A DNA stretch of 40,345 nt. Origin: an uncultured Cellulophaga sp. (GTDB lineage: Bacteria > Bacteroidota > Bacteroidia > Flavobacteriales > Flavobacteriaceae). The notes beneath the pieces are model-generated. The model was not told where the DNA came from, did no database searches, and worked only from the letters and a program-made list of their open reading frames with translations. The stretch is from positions 1 through 40,345 of the forward strand of contig CANLIE010000028.1 of NCBI GenBank assembly GCA_947491225.1, given 5' to 3'. Both the position numbers and the translations under genes were made by a program. Position 1 is the first letter of the stretch, and each line of letters opens with the position of its first letter. Positions 17,564 to 26,742 of this stretch are shown one piece after another.

Positions 17564-19111
17564 TTATAACGGAATATTACCATGTTTACGTTTTGGTACA
17601 TTCACTACCTTATCTTCTAACATAGCCATTGCTTTAATTAGTTTTTTACGTGTATCCTTAGGTAAAATAACCTCATCTATAAAACCTCTTTGCGCTGCAC
17701 TATATGGATTAGCAAACATATCTGCATACTGTTGTTCTTTTTCAGCTAATTTGGCAACCGGATCATCTGATGTTTGTATTTCTTTTCTAAAAATAATTTC
17801 ACTAGCCCCTTTAGCTCCCATTACAGCTATCTCTGCACCTGGCCAAGCATAGTTCATATCTGCTCCAATATGTTTAGAGTTCATAACATCATAAGCGCCA
17901 CCATAAGCCTTACGAGTAATAACTGTAATTTTTGGTACTGTAGCTTCACTTAAAGCATATAATAATTTAGCTCCGTTTGTAATAATGCCATTCCATTCTT
18001 GGTCTGTTCCTGGTAAAAATCCTGGTACATCTACCAATACCAATAACGGAATATTAAAACAATCACAAAAACGTGTAAAACGAGCCGCTTTTTTAGAGCT
18101 TTCTACATCTAACACACCTGCTAAACTCATTGGTTGGTTGGCAACAATACCAATACTTCTACCTGCTAAACGGGCAAAACCAACAACAATATTATCCGCA
18201 TAGTCTTTATGAATTTCAAAAAAGGAATCTTTATCTATAATTCCGTTTATAACATTACGCATATCATATGGCTGATTTGCGTTTGACGGAACCATAGTTT
18301 CTAATTCTTCTCTAATTTCATCACCCAAAATAAAAGGTAGCTTAGCTGGTTTATCCTCACAATTTTGGGGCATATAGCTAATCATTTGTTTTATTTGGTT
18401 AATACACTCTATATCATTTACTGCTGTAACGTGCGTTACTCCAGATTTTGTTGCGTGTGTTTTAGCGCCTCCTAACTCTTCTGAGGTTACCTCTTCATTA
18501 GTTACCGTTTTTACCACATTAGGGCCAGTTACAAACATATAACTAGAATTTTCTACCATAAGGGTAAAATCTGTCATAGCAGGTGAATACACAGCACCAC
18601 CAGCGCATGGCCCCATAATTGCTGATATTTGTGGTATAACACCAGAAGACATCACATTTCTATGAAAAATATCTGCATAACCACCTAAAGATCTAACACC
18701 TTCTTGTATTCTTGCTCCTCCACTATCGTTTAAACCAATTACAGGTACCCCTATTTTCATAGCCATATCCATAATTTTACATATTTTTTCTGCGTGTGTT
18801 TCAGATAATGCACCTCCAAAAACAGTAAAGTCTTGTGCAAAAACACAGATTTGTCTTCCGTTTATGGTTCCATAACCTGTAACAACACCATCCCCATAAA
18901 ACATTTGTTTGTCCATTCCAAAATCAGACGTTCTATGGGTTACCAAAATTCCTAACTCTTCAAAAGAACCTTCATCAACTAAAAAATGAATACGCTCACG
19001 AGCTGTTAATTTTCCTTTTGCATGCTGTTTTTCTATACGTGCTTTACCGCCACCTAATTTAGCTTGCTTTATTTTTGAGTGTAATATATTTTCTTTGCTT
19101 TGCTCTTCCAT
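17564..19111 (-). CDS. Acyl-CoA carboxylase, carboxyltransferase (beta) subunit
   Basis: A 515-residue carboxyltransferase of the propionyl/acetyl-CoA carboxylase beta family. It moves the carboxyl group from carboxybiotin to an acyl-CoA, yielding methylmalonyl- or malonyl-CoA. The two crotonase-like halves are present: the N-terminal half with [22 protein letters not shown] (about 15-36), [20 protein letters not shown] and [20 protein letters not shown] (about 130), and the C-terminal half with [27 protein letters not shown] (about 363-390) and [13 protein letters not shown]. Propionyl-CoA is the commoner substrate in this family, but the two cannot be separated by eye. It starts 1 nt after the biotin carboxylase stop. 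Confidence 0.92.
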   Translation of the reverse strand: MEEQSKENILHSKIKQAKLGGGKARIEKQHAKGKLTARERIHFLVDEGSFEELGILVTHRTSDFGMDKQMFYGDGVVTGYGTINGRQICVFAQDFTVFGGALSETHAEKICKIMDMAMKIGVPVIGLNDSGGARIQEGVRSLGGYADIFHRNVMSSGVIPQISAIMGPCAGGAVYSPAMTDFTLMVENSSYMFVTGPNVVKTVTNEEVTSEELGGAKTHATKSGVTHVTAVNDIECINQIKQMISYMPQNCEDKPAKLPFILGDEIREELETMVPSNANQPYDMRNVINGIIDKDSFFEIHKDYADNIVVGFARLAGRSIGIVANQPMSLAGVLDVESSKKAARFTRFCDCFNIPLLVLVDVPGFLPGTDQEWNGIITNGAKLLYALSEATVPKITVITRKAYGGAYDVMNSKHIGADMNYAWPGAEIAVMGAKGASEIIFRKEIQTSDDPVAKLAEKEQQYADMFANPYSAAQRGFIDEVILPKDTRKKLIKAMAMLEDKVVNVPKRKHGNIPL

Positions 19112-19112
19112 A

Positions 19113-20591
19113 TTACTTAGTATTTCTATTATTTCTCCAATTGGAAGTTTCTTGTTTTGGTGTTTTAACTATTTTAATATGCTCGTTAAGTAGATACACT
19201 CCTAATAATGCTGCTACTTTATGTTCTGGCAAACGAGCCTTTATTAACTTATCTGAAGAGTAATAATTTTTTACAAATTGCGTATCAAAGTTTCCAGATG
19301 TAAATGCTGGATGCTCGCACACAAATTTCCCAAAAGATAGTGTAGTAGACACTCCTTCTATTTTATAATCTTCAATAGCCGAAATCATTAACTGGATGGC
19401 TTCTTCTCTTGTTTTTCCATACGTAATAAGCTTAGAAAGCATTGGATCGTAGTAAATAGGAATTTCCATACCCTGATTAAAACCATCATCTACTCTAATA
19501 CCATTACCCTTTGGTATTTTATAGGTTGATAAAGTTCCTATACTAGGCAAAAAATTATCTAACGGATCTTCTGCATATACCCTAACTTCTAGAGCGTGAC
19601 CTTTAATAGCTAAGTCTTTTTGTGTAATTTCTAATTTCTCATTTCTAGCAACTTTAATTTGCTGTTCCACCAAATCTAAACCCGTAATGAGTTCTGTTAC
19701 TGGATGCTCTACTTGTAAACGTGTGTTCATTTCTAAGAAATAGAAATTTTTATCTGCATCTAATAAAAATTCTACAGTACCAACACCAACATAATCACAA
19801 GCTTTTGCGACTTTAATAGCTGCATCTCCCATTGCTTCTCTAATAGTTGGCGTAAGCACAACAGATGGTGCTTCTTCTACTACTTTTTGGTGCCTACGCT
19901 GTATGCTGCATTCGCGTTCAAATAGATGAACAACATTTCCGTGATTGTCTGCTAAAACTTGAATTTCTATATGTCTAGGAGATGTAACATATTTTTCTAT
20001 AAAAACAGAACCATCTCCAAAAGCAGCTACTGCTTCACTAATGGCACGTTTCATTTGTTCTGGTAACTCTTCTATATTTTCTACAATTCGCATTCCTTTA
20101 CCACCACCACCTGCGGCAGCTTTAATAAGAATAGGAAAGCCAATTTCTTTAGCTATTTTAGTAGCCAAAAATACATCTGTAATAGCTTCTTCAATACCAG
20201 GAACCATAGGTATATTATACTTTTTAACAGCTTCTTTGGCTGCTAATTTATTACCCATAATCTCTATAGCATCTGGTTTAGGTCCTATAAATGTGATTCC
20301 TACATTTGTTACTTTTTTGGCAAATTCTGCATTTTCACTTAAAAATCCGTATCCAGGATGTATACCATCTGAGCCTGTATCTTTTGCAGCTTTTAGTACT
20401 TTATCCATTACCAAATAGGATTCTGAAGACGGAGCGTTACCTAAACATACAGCTTCATCTGCAAATTTCACATGTGGTGATTCTCTATCTACTTCAGAAA
20501 AAACAGCAACAGTTTTTATCCCCATTTTTTTAGCAGAACGCATTACTCGTAATGCAATTTCTCCTCTGTTTGCAATTAGAATTTTCTTCAT
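19113..20591 (-). CDS. Acyl-CoA carboxylase, biotin carboxylase (alpha) subunit
   Basis: A 492-residue ATP-grasp enzyme that carboxylates biotin with bicarbonate and ATP. The N-terminal domain starts [19 protein letters not shown]. The ATP-grasp part has K117, [17 protein letters not shown] with K157 (151-167), [19 protein letters not shown] (225-243), and [14 protein letters not shown] with catalytic R291. The C-terminal biotin-carboxylase domain ends near 450. About 40 extra residues follow, ending in a polar, Asn/Arg-rich tail. The biotin carrier is a separate protein encoded 2 nt upstream, so this is a split three-subunit enzyme, not the fused type of propionyl-CoA carboxylase. Confidence 0.94.
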   Translation of the reverse strand: MKKILIANRGEIALRVMRSAKKMGIKTVAVFSEVDRESPHVKFADEAVCLGNAPSSESYLVMDKVLKAAKDTGSDGIHPGYGFLSENAEFAKKVTNVGITFIGPKPDAIEIMGNKLAAKEAVKKYNIPMVPGIEEAITDVFLATKIAKEIGFPILIKAAAGGGGKGMRIVENIEELPEQMKRAISEAVAAFGDGSVFIEKYVTSPRHIEIQVLADNHGNVVHLFERECSIQRRHQKVVEEAPSVVLTPTIREAMGDAAIKVAKACDYVGVGTVEFLLDADKNFYFLEMNTRLQVEHPVTELITGLDLVEQQIKVARNEKLEITQKDLAIKGHALEVRVYAEDPLDNFLPSIGTLSTYKIPKGNGIRVDDGFNQGMEIPIYYDPMLSKLITYGKTREEAIQLMISAIEDYKIEGVSTTLSFGKFVCEHPAFTSGNFDTQFVKNYYSSDKLIKARLPEHKVAALLGVYLLNEHIKIVKTPKQETSNWRNNRNTK

Positions 20592-20593
20592 TC

Positions 20594-21073
20594 TTATGAT
20601 ATCTCTATTAGTAATTGTCCCTTTTCTACAGCATCATCTTTTTTAATTTCAATCAATTTTACAACACCATCACTAGGTGCAGTAATAATGTTTTCCATTT
20701 TCATTGCAGACAATACCAATACTTGTTCTCCTTCTTTAATTTCTTGTCCTTCTATAACTAAAACATCTAGAATAAGACCAGGCATAGGAGCATTTATATT
20801 TTTCTCTTTTTTTGTACTTACCGCAAGAAGTCCCATTTTTTTAACCATCTGGTCATACTCATCTGCAATAGCAATGGTATAACTATTACCATTAACTTCT
20901 ATTTTTAAGGTTTTTTTTAGGTAATTTGTGCTAATTAATTTAGCGTTAAATTTTTTATTATCTTCTAATATATGGTATTCTTTATCTGAATTTTTAGCAA
21001 TATTTAGCTTAGAAACCTCCTTACTATTAATTACTATTTCTTCATCATTCACTGAAACAACATATGTTTTCAT
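20594..21073 (-). CDS. Biotin carboxyl carrier subunit of acyl-CoA carboxylase
   Basis: A 159-residue biotinyl-domain protein. The C-terminal domain (about 92-159) has the motif SAMKMEN with the biotinylated Lys125, preceded by APMPGLILDVLV and followed by APSDGVVKLIEI. The N-terminal 85 residues are lysine-rich and beta-like, similar to the linker region that docks the carrier on its partner subunits. It is the first of three carboxylase genes, spaced by 2 nt and 1 nt, and starts 41 nt after the stop of the 7TM-HD gene on the same strand. Confidence 0.92.
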   Translation of the reverse strand: MKTYVVSVNDEEIVINSKEVSKLNIAKNSDKEYHILEDNKKFNAKLISTNYLKKTLKIEVNGNSYTIAIADEYDQMVKKMGLLAVSTKKEKNINAPMPGLILDVLVIEGQEIKEGEQVLVLSAMKMENIITAPSDGVVKLIEIKKDDAVEKGQLLIEIS

Positions 21074-21114
21074 ACTATAATGTTTTATGTATTTGTGTTT
21101 AGTTAGAATCTATT

Positions 21115-23151
21115 TTACTCTGGATATTCAACTCTTAGATGATAAATATTGGTAAGCTTTAATTTTAATACCTTTTTAATTTCTACAATTTCTTTAAATG
21201 TAATGTTTGCGTTGGAAAACTGATTGGCTCTCATTTGACCGTCTATAATTTTATCTACAAACGCATCTATCATTAAAAAAGTAGGATTTTTTAAACTTTT
21301 AGAAGCGGCTTCTACAGCATCTGCCATCATTAAAATTGCCGTTTCTTTAGAAAAAGGTATAGGCCCAGGATATTTAAAATCATCCTCGTTTACGTTATCT
21401 TCTATCTCTGTCTGCTTTTTATAAAAATAATAAACTTTAGACGTTCCGTGATGAACTCTAATAAAATCTATTACCCTATCTGGCAAATTATTTTTACGCG
21501 CTATCTCTATACCGTCAATAACATGGTTTATAATAATTCTTGCGCTTTCTAATGGTGTATGTTCATTATGCGGATTTACATTAGTTATCTGGTTTTCTGT
21601 AAAATACGTAGTATTGTTCATCTTACCAATATCATGATACAAAGCTCCTACTCTAACTAACATTGCATTTGCTCCTATTTCTTGTGCTGCAGCTTCAGCC
21701 AAATTTGCAACTTGCAAAGAATGATGAAATGTTCCTGGTGCCTTATTAGACAATTCCTTCAATAATTTAGAATTTGTATCAGACAGCTCTAAAAGAGAAA
21801 CATCTGAAACTAAACCAAAAACTTTTTCATAAATATAAATTAGTGGCTGTACAAACAATGTTATCATTCCGTTTAGCAAAAACACGCCAAAGGTAATTCC
21901 CCTGATATTGTTTAGGCTTCCTTCATGAATAATATGGAATGCAAAATAACCAACAATATAAATAAGAGTTATCTGCCCAACTGAAATAAACAGATTGGCT
22001 CTCTTATACAATTCAGAAACTGTTAATATAGTTACTATGCCTGCCATTATTTGCAGAAAAATATACTCAAAACTATTAGGTACCACAAAACCTAAAATTA
22101 ATAAAGTAAGTACATGTACAAAAAGGCCTAAACGTGCGTCAAAAAAAGTTTTTAAGATTAAAGGTAAGATACATAATGGCACTACAAAAACATAGGCTTC
22201 ATTGTACTTTATAACCATTGTGGTTATAAATACCATAAATAAAATGTTAAAAAAGATAAAAGTAACCTTGGTGTTGTTTTTATAGACAGATGCTCTATAC
22301 TTTTTCAAGAATAACAAGAGCATTAGTAATACCAAAGCAACTAAAATAGTATATCCGGCAATAATTATATAATAATTACTGTCTGCCCATAATTCAGATT
22401 CATACTCATCTTTTAAGGAATTTAATATTTTATAGTTCTCTGCTTCTACAACTTCACCTTTAACTATGATTAATTTTCCTTCATCTATTGTTCCGCGTGT
22501 AACAGACACCTTAGACAATTCATCTGCATGTGCTTTTTTAGATATATTATTATTATAAAAAACATTTGGTTTAATGATATTAAAAAATAATTGTTTATAC
22601 AGTGAATTGTAATTTTTTAAACCCTTTTGTTCTAAAATTTGATACACTTTTTCATCAACATCTTGCAAACCGTAAACTTCATTAAAATTCATCTGAATTG
22701 CTTCATTATTTTTTAACAATAAAAGTTTATTCTTTTTTGATGCTGTATTCGCTTTTTTTAGAATACCGTTCTTATACAGTTTATTTAAAATCTCTTTACC
22801 GACTGATTTTAAGTAATTAAATTGATTTCTACTTATTTCTGATTGATTGAATACTTTGGAAAAGTTTGTATTATATTTTTTTTTAACTGACGCTACAATA
22901 TTCTCATCATACGTATAATAATCTAGTTGATTATTTTGTATGGCAATTTTTTCTTTTTCAATTTCAGTAGCGTCCTTTTTTATTGAAAAATCAAACGGAG
23001 CATATAAATTATCATATTGCCACGGTTTACCTTTTTGAAATTCATATTTAAACTTACCCCCTTTAGGAAAGAAAAATACAATTAAAAAAACTGTAAATGC
23101 GTAAAGAAAGCATTTGTATATTAATGACTGATTTTTATAAATTTTTTCCAA
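21115..23151 (-). CDS. 7TM-HD phosphohydrolase, PgpH-like (predicted c-di-AMP phosphodiesterase)
   Basis: A 678-residue membrane enzyme of the 7TMR-HD family; its best-studied members (PgpH of Listeria) break down cyclic di-AMP. Order: a first membrane segment (about 12-28), an extracytoplasmic 7TMR-HDED domain (about 35-255), seven membrane segments (about 260-440), and a cytoplasmic HD domain (about 470-678). The metal site is complete: H477 in TFHHSLQVANLA, H506-D507 in GALYHDIGK, H530 region NPHNEHTPLESA, H567-H568 in IRVHHGTSKVYYFY, and D611 in MMADAVEAASKS. The activity on c-di-AMP is inferred from the family. It may be the promoter-proximal gene of the carboxylase operon. Confidence 0.88.
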   Translation of the reverse strand: MEKIYKNQSLIYKCFLYAFTVFLIVFFFPKGGKFKYEFQKGKPWQYDNLYAPFDFSIKKDATEIEKEKIAIQNNQLDYYTYDENIVASVKKKYNTNFSKVFNQSEISRNQFNYLKSVGKEILNKLYKNGILKKANTASKKNKLLLLKNNEAIQMNFNEVYGLQDVDEKVYQILEQKGLKNYNSLYKQLFFNIIKPNVFYNNNISKKAHADELSKVSVTRGTIDEGKLIIVKGEVVEAENYKILNSLKDEYESELWADSNYYIIIAGYTILVALVLLMLLLFLKKYRASVYKNNTKVTFIFFNILFMVFITTMVIKYNEAYVFVVPLCILPLILKTFFDARLGLFVHVLTLLILGFVVPNSFEYIFLQIMAGIVTILTVSELYKRANLFISVGQITLIYIVGYFAFHIIHEGSLNNIRGITFGVFLLNGMITLFVQPLIYIYEKVFGLVSDVSLLELSDTNSKLLKELSNKAPGTFHHSLQVANLAEAAAQEIGANAMLVRVGALYHDIGKMNNTTYFTENQITNVNPHNEHTPLESARIIINHVIDGIEIARKNNLPDRVIDFIRVHHGTSKVYYFYKKQTEIEDNVNEDDFKYPGPIPFSKETAILMMADAVEAASKSLKNPTFLMIDAFVDKIIDGQMRANQFSNANITFKEIVEIKKVLKLKLTNIYHLRVEYPE

Positions 23152-23181
23152 GATTTATTTTATAGTTGCATATAACTTTTT

Positions 23182-23189
23182 CAAAAATA
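23182..23189 (-). promoter_or_regulatory. Candidate -7 promoter element for the 7TM-HD gene
   Basis: On the minus strand it reads TATTTTTG, matching TAnnTTTG, 30 nt before the start at 23151. It lies in the 130-nt region shared with the divergent thiolase promoter. No -33 TTTG at 19-nt spacing was found. Confidence 0.4.
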
Positions 23190-23252
23190 GAAAATTATGT
23201 GCTTAAAAAATGGTTTTGATGAAAGAACCCTGTTATATGTGCTTTAATTTAT

Positions 23253-23260
23253 TAATTTTG
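23253..23260 (+). promoter_or_regulatory. Candidate -7 promoter element for the thiolase gene
   Basis: TAATTTTG matches TAnnTTTG and ends 21 nt before the ATG at 23282. The -33 region is not clear. Confidence 0.45.
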
Positions 23261-23281
23261 TGACATTAAAATTTAGAATTT

Positions 23282-24457
23282 ATGAAAGATGTTGTTATAG
23301 TTTCTATGGCGAGAACTCCAATTGGAAGTTTTTTAGGATCATTATCTAGTGTTTCTGCACCAAAATTAGGTGCTGTTGCAATAAAAGGAGCATTAGATAA
23401 AATTAAACTAGATTCATCTCAAGTTCAAGAAGTTTTAATGGGTAATGTAATACAAGCTGGTGTAGGGCAAGCTCCTGCAAGGCAAGCAGCCATTTTTGCA
23501 GGCATACCAAATACAGTTCCTTGCACAACCATAAACAAGGTTTGTTCATCTGGTATGAAAACCATTATGCAAGCTGCACAATCTATTGCTTTAGGTGATA
23601 ATGATATAGTAGTTGCTGGTGGTATGGAAAATATGAGTATGGCACCGCACTATGTACACTTAAGAAACGGACAAAAATTTGGACCAACATCTTTAGTAGA
23701 CAGCCTACAAAATGATGGACTGGTAGATGCATACAACCATAATGCAATGGGTGTATGTGCAGATGCGTGCGCTACGGAATATAAATTTAGCAGGGAAGAC
23801 CAAGATAACTATGCAATACAGTCTTACAAAAGATCTGCTACAGCATGGGAACAAGGGAAGTTTAACAATGAAGTTGTTCCTGTAGAAGTTCCACAAAGAA
23901 GAGGTGAGCCAGTTATTGTTTCAGAAGATGAAGAGTTTAAAAATGTGAAACTTGAAAAGGTACCTGCATTACGCCCTGCTTTTACAAAAGAAGGTACGGT
24001 TACTGCTGCAAATGCATCCACTATTAATGATGGTGCCGCAGCACTCGTATTAATGAGTTCTGATAAAGCAAAAGAATTAAACTTGACACCTTTAGCCATA
24101 ATTAGAAGTTATGCTGATGCTGCACAACAACCAGAGTGGTTTACAACAGCTCCGGCCAAGGCTTTACCTAAAGCATTAGAAAAGGCTGGTATAGCTATGG
24201 AAAATGTAGATTTCTTTGAATTAAATGAAGCTTTCTCTGTAGTAGGCTTAGCTAATATGAAAATATTAGGCTTAACAGATAAAAACGTAAATATTAATGG
24301 TGGTGCTGTTTCATTAGGACATCCATTAGGATGTTCTGGTGCGAGAATAGTAATTACGCTTCTTAGTGTTTTAGAACAAAATAACGGTAAAATTGGTGCA
24401 GCTGCAATATGTAACGGAGGAGGAGGAGCATCTGCAATTGTTTTAGAAAAAGCTTAA
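23282..24457 (+). CDS. Acetyl-CoA C-acyltransferase (thiolase)
   Basis: A 391-residue thiolase that cleaves or forms 3-ketoacyl-CoA. The acylated nucleophile is Cys88 in NKVCSSGMK. His347 in GGAVSLGHPLGCSGAR and Cys377 in AICNGGGGAS complete the active site, and NASTINDGAAA is also present. The sequence resembles acetoacetyl-CoA type thiolases, but biosynthetic and degradative forms cannot be separated by eye. It has its own promoter, opposite the 7TM-HD/carboxylase operon, and the next gene follows after 30 nt. Its product could feed acetyl-CoA or propionyl-CoA to the neighbouring carboxylase; that link is inference. Confidence 0.94.
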   Translation: MKDVVIVSMARTPIGSFLGSLSSVSAPKLGAVAIKGALDKIKLDSSQVQEVLMGNVIQAGVGQAPARQAAIFAGIPNTVPCTTINKVCSSGMKTIMQAAQSIALGDNDIVVAGGMENMSMAPHYVHLRNGQKFGPTSLVDSLQNDGLVDAYNHNAMGVCADACATEYKFSREDQDNYAIQSYKRSATAWEQGKFNNEVVPVEVPQRRGEPVIVSEDEEFKNVKLEKVPALRPAFTKEGTVTAANASTINDGAAALVLMSSDKAKELNLTPLAIIRSYADAAQQPEWFTTAPAKALPKALEKAGIAMENVDFFELNEAFSVVGLANMKILGLTDKNVNINGGAVSLGHPLGCSGARIVITLLSVLEQNNGKIGAAAICNGGGGASAIVLEKA

Positions 24458-24487
24458 CTAATAATAGCAAAAGTCTAAAGCAGTTTT

Positions 24488-25243
24488 ATGCAATACGGTA
24501 TATGTAATCTTAGCATTGTTTCAATAAGACAAGACCCAAATGACACATCAGAAATGGTTGCTCAGCTATTGTATGGTGACCATATTAAGGTTTTGGAACA
24601 CCGTAAATTTTGGAGTAAAATAAGAGTTGCTTTTGATAATGTTGAAGGCTGGGTATGTAATAAACAATTTTTATTTATTGCCGAAGAAGATTATTCAAAA
24701 ATAGAAAATATAAAAGAAGTTCCCTTTAGTGCTGATTTAGTCTCTTTTGTAACATCATCTTCAGGTAATGATTTAATGCCAATAGTATTAGGATCATCTT
24801 TACAAAACTTATCATTACTCCAACATATTTTTGATGGAACCCAAATAAATGGAATTCAAAGTAAGGAAAAACTAATACCCACAGCATTACTATATTTAAA
24901 TAGTCCCTTTTTGTGGGGAGGCAAAACCCCTTTTGGCATAGATAGCTCTGGATTAACACAAATGGTTTACAAGATAAATGGATACAACTTACTTAGAAGT
25001 GCTATAGAGCAATCTCAACAAGGAGAAGCACTTAGTTTTATTGAAGAAAGTGAACCTGGAGATCTTGCTTTCTTTGATAACAACGATGGTATTATAAATC
25101 ATGTAGGGATTATAATGCAAGATAATTATATTATACATTCATTCGGAAAAGTTCGTGTTGACCGTATAGATCACACAGGTATCTTTAATACTGAAATTAA
25201 AAATTACACACATAAACTTAGAGTCATTAAAAAAATAATATAG
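24488..25243 (+). CDS. SH3-NlpC/P60-fold protein with Ser in place of the catalytic Cys
   Basis: A 251-residue protein with an N-terminal SH3-like domain (about 1-65; GDHIKVLEHRKFWSKIRVAFDNVEGW), a middle region, and a C-terminal NlpC/P60 domain (about 125-251). Such enzymes cut the stem peptides of peptidoglycan. The domain is otherwise intact: FLWGGKTPFGID, SEPGDLAFFDN, His205 in NHVGI and a third polar residue His217 in IIHSFGKVRVDRI. The catalytic motif, normally DCSG, reads D152-S153-S154-G155. The Cys codon is AGC at 24944-24946, one base from TGC. No signal peptide is visible. It is either an inactive homologue, an unusual Ser enzyme, or affected by a base error. Confidence 0.85.
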   Translation: MQYGICNLSIVSIRQDPNDTSEMVAQLLYGDHIKVLEHRKFWSKIRVAFDNVEGWVCNKQFLFIAEEDYSKIENIKEVPFSADLVSFVTSSSGNDLMPIVLGSSLQNLSLLQHIFDGTQINGIQSKEKLIPTALLYLNSPFLWGGKTPFGIDSSGLTQMVYKINGYNLLRSAIEQSQQGEALSFIEESEPGDLAFFDNNDGIINHVGIIMQDNYIIHSFGKVRVDRIDHTGIFNTEIKNYTHKLRVIKKII

Positions 25244-25386
25244 TAGTTTAGTACTATAAAAATGTTGTCTAAAAAGTGATTTTTGATATAACTTAGTTGA
25301 GATATTCATAATAATTTCTCAAAAACTCTTTTCAAAAACTCTTTGTTTCTTTCAGTAAACTATTTTTTAAAAAAATCCATAATAAA

Positions 25387-25420
25387 AAAGAGGGTGTATG
25401 AAAAGTCAAACACCCTCTTT
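25387..25420. terminator. Bidirectional terminator between convergent genes
   Basis: AAAGAGGGTGT and ACACCCTCTTT form an 11-bp stem around a 12-nt loop. A-rich DNA to the left and T-rich DNA to the right make it work in both directions, serving the NlpC/P60-type gene (+) and the TPR gene of the gyrA operon (-). Its core is shared with the clpC terminator. Confidence 0.85.
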
Positions 25421-25442
25421 CTTTATTTTATTAAATATTATA

Positions 25443-26708
25443 TTATTCTCCCAGTAATTTTTTTAGGCGCATAAAGTTTTCTGTATCACCTAATGCTCCA
25501 TAAATGTTTTTTAACTGCGATAACAAACCTTGATTATCAGGATTTTCTTTTAAAGCATCTTCCAATATTTGAGCTCCTTCTCTGAACAAATCATCCTTCT
25601 TAGATTTCAGTTCATCATATTTAGCTATATCTGCTTTTGAATTTCCTAATTTGTTCATTGAATCTATCAAACCATTACCTTCATTTACATATGTTGTAGA
25701 AAGGTTTAACTGTGCATTTACATAACCTGGGTTTAATTCTATAGCTTTAGAATATGCAACTCTTGCTTCTTCTATATTATTTTGCTCCATATTTATAACT
25801 CCAATATTGTAAAACAAATCTGGGTTATCAGGATCAACAGTTGTTGCCTCGGCCATTAATTCCTTAAACTTGTCTTTATTACCTAACTTATAGTGTAAAT
25901 TAGCTTCATTTAGAATTAAATTAACATCATTGGGATTATTAGCCCTAGCTTCCTGATATGCAGATAACGCTTTATCATCTTTTCCTAACTGAGTGTATAT
26001 AAGAGCAATATTTTTTACAATTTCTGCCTTTCTTGAAGGTGTTTTTACCTCTTTTGGATCTTTATATTCTTTAGACTTCACCATTAAATCCCTTTGAGTC
26101 TTATTCATTTCTTCTGCTTTACCAGTACTCACATTTACTGCTGTATACTTAACTTCACTACCATCATAGTTTATATCTTTAAGTTCATTGTAAAACTTAA
26201 GTGCTTTTTCCATATTCTGAGCATTCACGGCACTATTAGCTGCATAATAAAGATAAACAGTATCTTTTTTACTTAAATTATATGCTAAATAGAGTTTATC
26301 TGCCCCTTCATCAAACTTCTTTTCGTTGTTATCTTTTATTGCAGCATTTACAATATCACCTGACATAGCAGACATAGCCTGTTTTGCTTGCACAGAATAC
26401 TTCTTTTTACCTGTTTGATCTTCAAATGCTATCAAATCATTATAAGATTTAATAGATTCTTCAAAAGCACTATCTTCACCTGACTTAGCAAGTTTAGCAT
26501 ACGTATTTCCTTTTACGAAATAATACAAGGCTTTTGTTTTATTATCTGCACCACTTAATAATGGCTCGGCTTTATCCAAAGCAGATTTTGCTTCAGCAAC
26601 ATTATTAGCTTTTAGAGCTTTATCAGCAGCTTTTACTTCATTTTTTTGCGCAAATGTCATAACGGAGAATGACATTGTTGCTGTTAATATTAAAAATTTA
26701 GTTTTCAT
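25443..26708 (-). CDS. Exported tetratricopeptide-repeat protein
   Basis: A 421-residue protein with a signal peptide: MKTKFLILTATMSFSVMTFAQ, cleaved probably after TFA. The mature part consists of TPR-like helix pairs, clearest in ALIYTQLGKDDKALSAYQEA (about 240-260), NLHYKLGNKDKFKELMAEA, DLFYNIGVINMEQNNIEEARVAYSKAIELNPGYVNAQLNLS (about 305-345) and ILEDALKENPDN. It is lysine-rich and likely periplasmic; no lipoprotein cysteine is seen. An in-frame ATG 26 codons upstream (26786) lies inside gyrA and adds a piece with no signal character, so the start at 26708 is used. It follows gyrA after 34 nt. I do not recognise a specific function. Confidence 0.85.
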   Translation of the reverse strand: MKTKFLILTATMSFSVMTFAQKNEVKAADKALKANNVAEAKSALDKAEPLLSGADNKTKALYYFVKGNTYAKLAKSGEDSAFEESIKSYNDLIAFEDQTGKKKYSVQAKQAMSAMSGDIVNAAIKDNNEKKFDEGADKLYLAYNLSKKDTVYLYYAANSAVNAQNMEKALKFYNELKDINYDGSEVKYTAVNVSTGKAEEMNKTQRDLMVKSKEYKDPKEVKTPSRKAEIVKNIALIYTQLGKDDKALSAYQEARANNPNDVNLILNEANLHYKLGNKDKFKELMAEATTVDPDNPDLFYNIGVINMEQNNIEEARVAYSKAIELNPGYVNAQLNLSTTYVNEGNGLIDSMNKLGNSKADIAKYDELKSKKDDLFREGAQILEDALKENPDNQGLLSQLKNIYGALGDTENFMRLKKLLGE

Positions 26709-26742
26709 TTCAATTTCTATTAATTTATTTAGTGTATATAGT

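Noticed and set aside
20041-20418. 125-codon open frame on + within the biotin carboxylase gene
   Set aside because: Antisense shadow of a conserved ATP-grasp coding region; composition is not protein-like.
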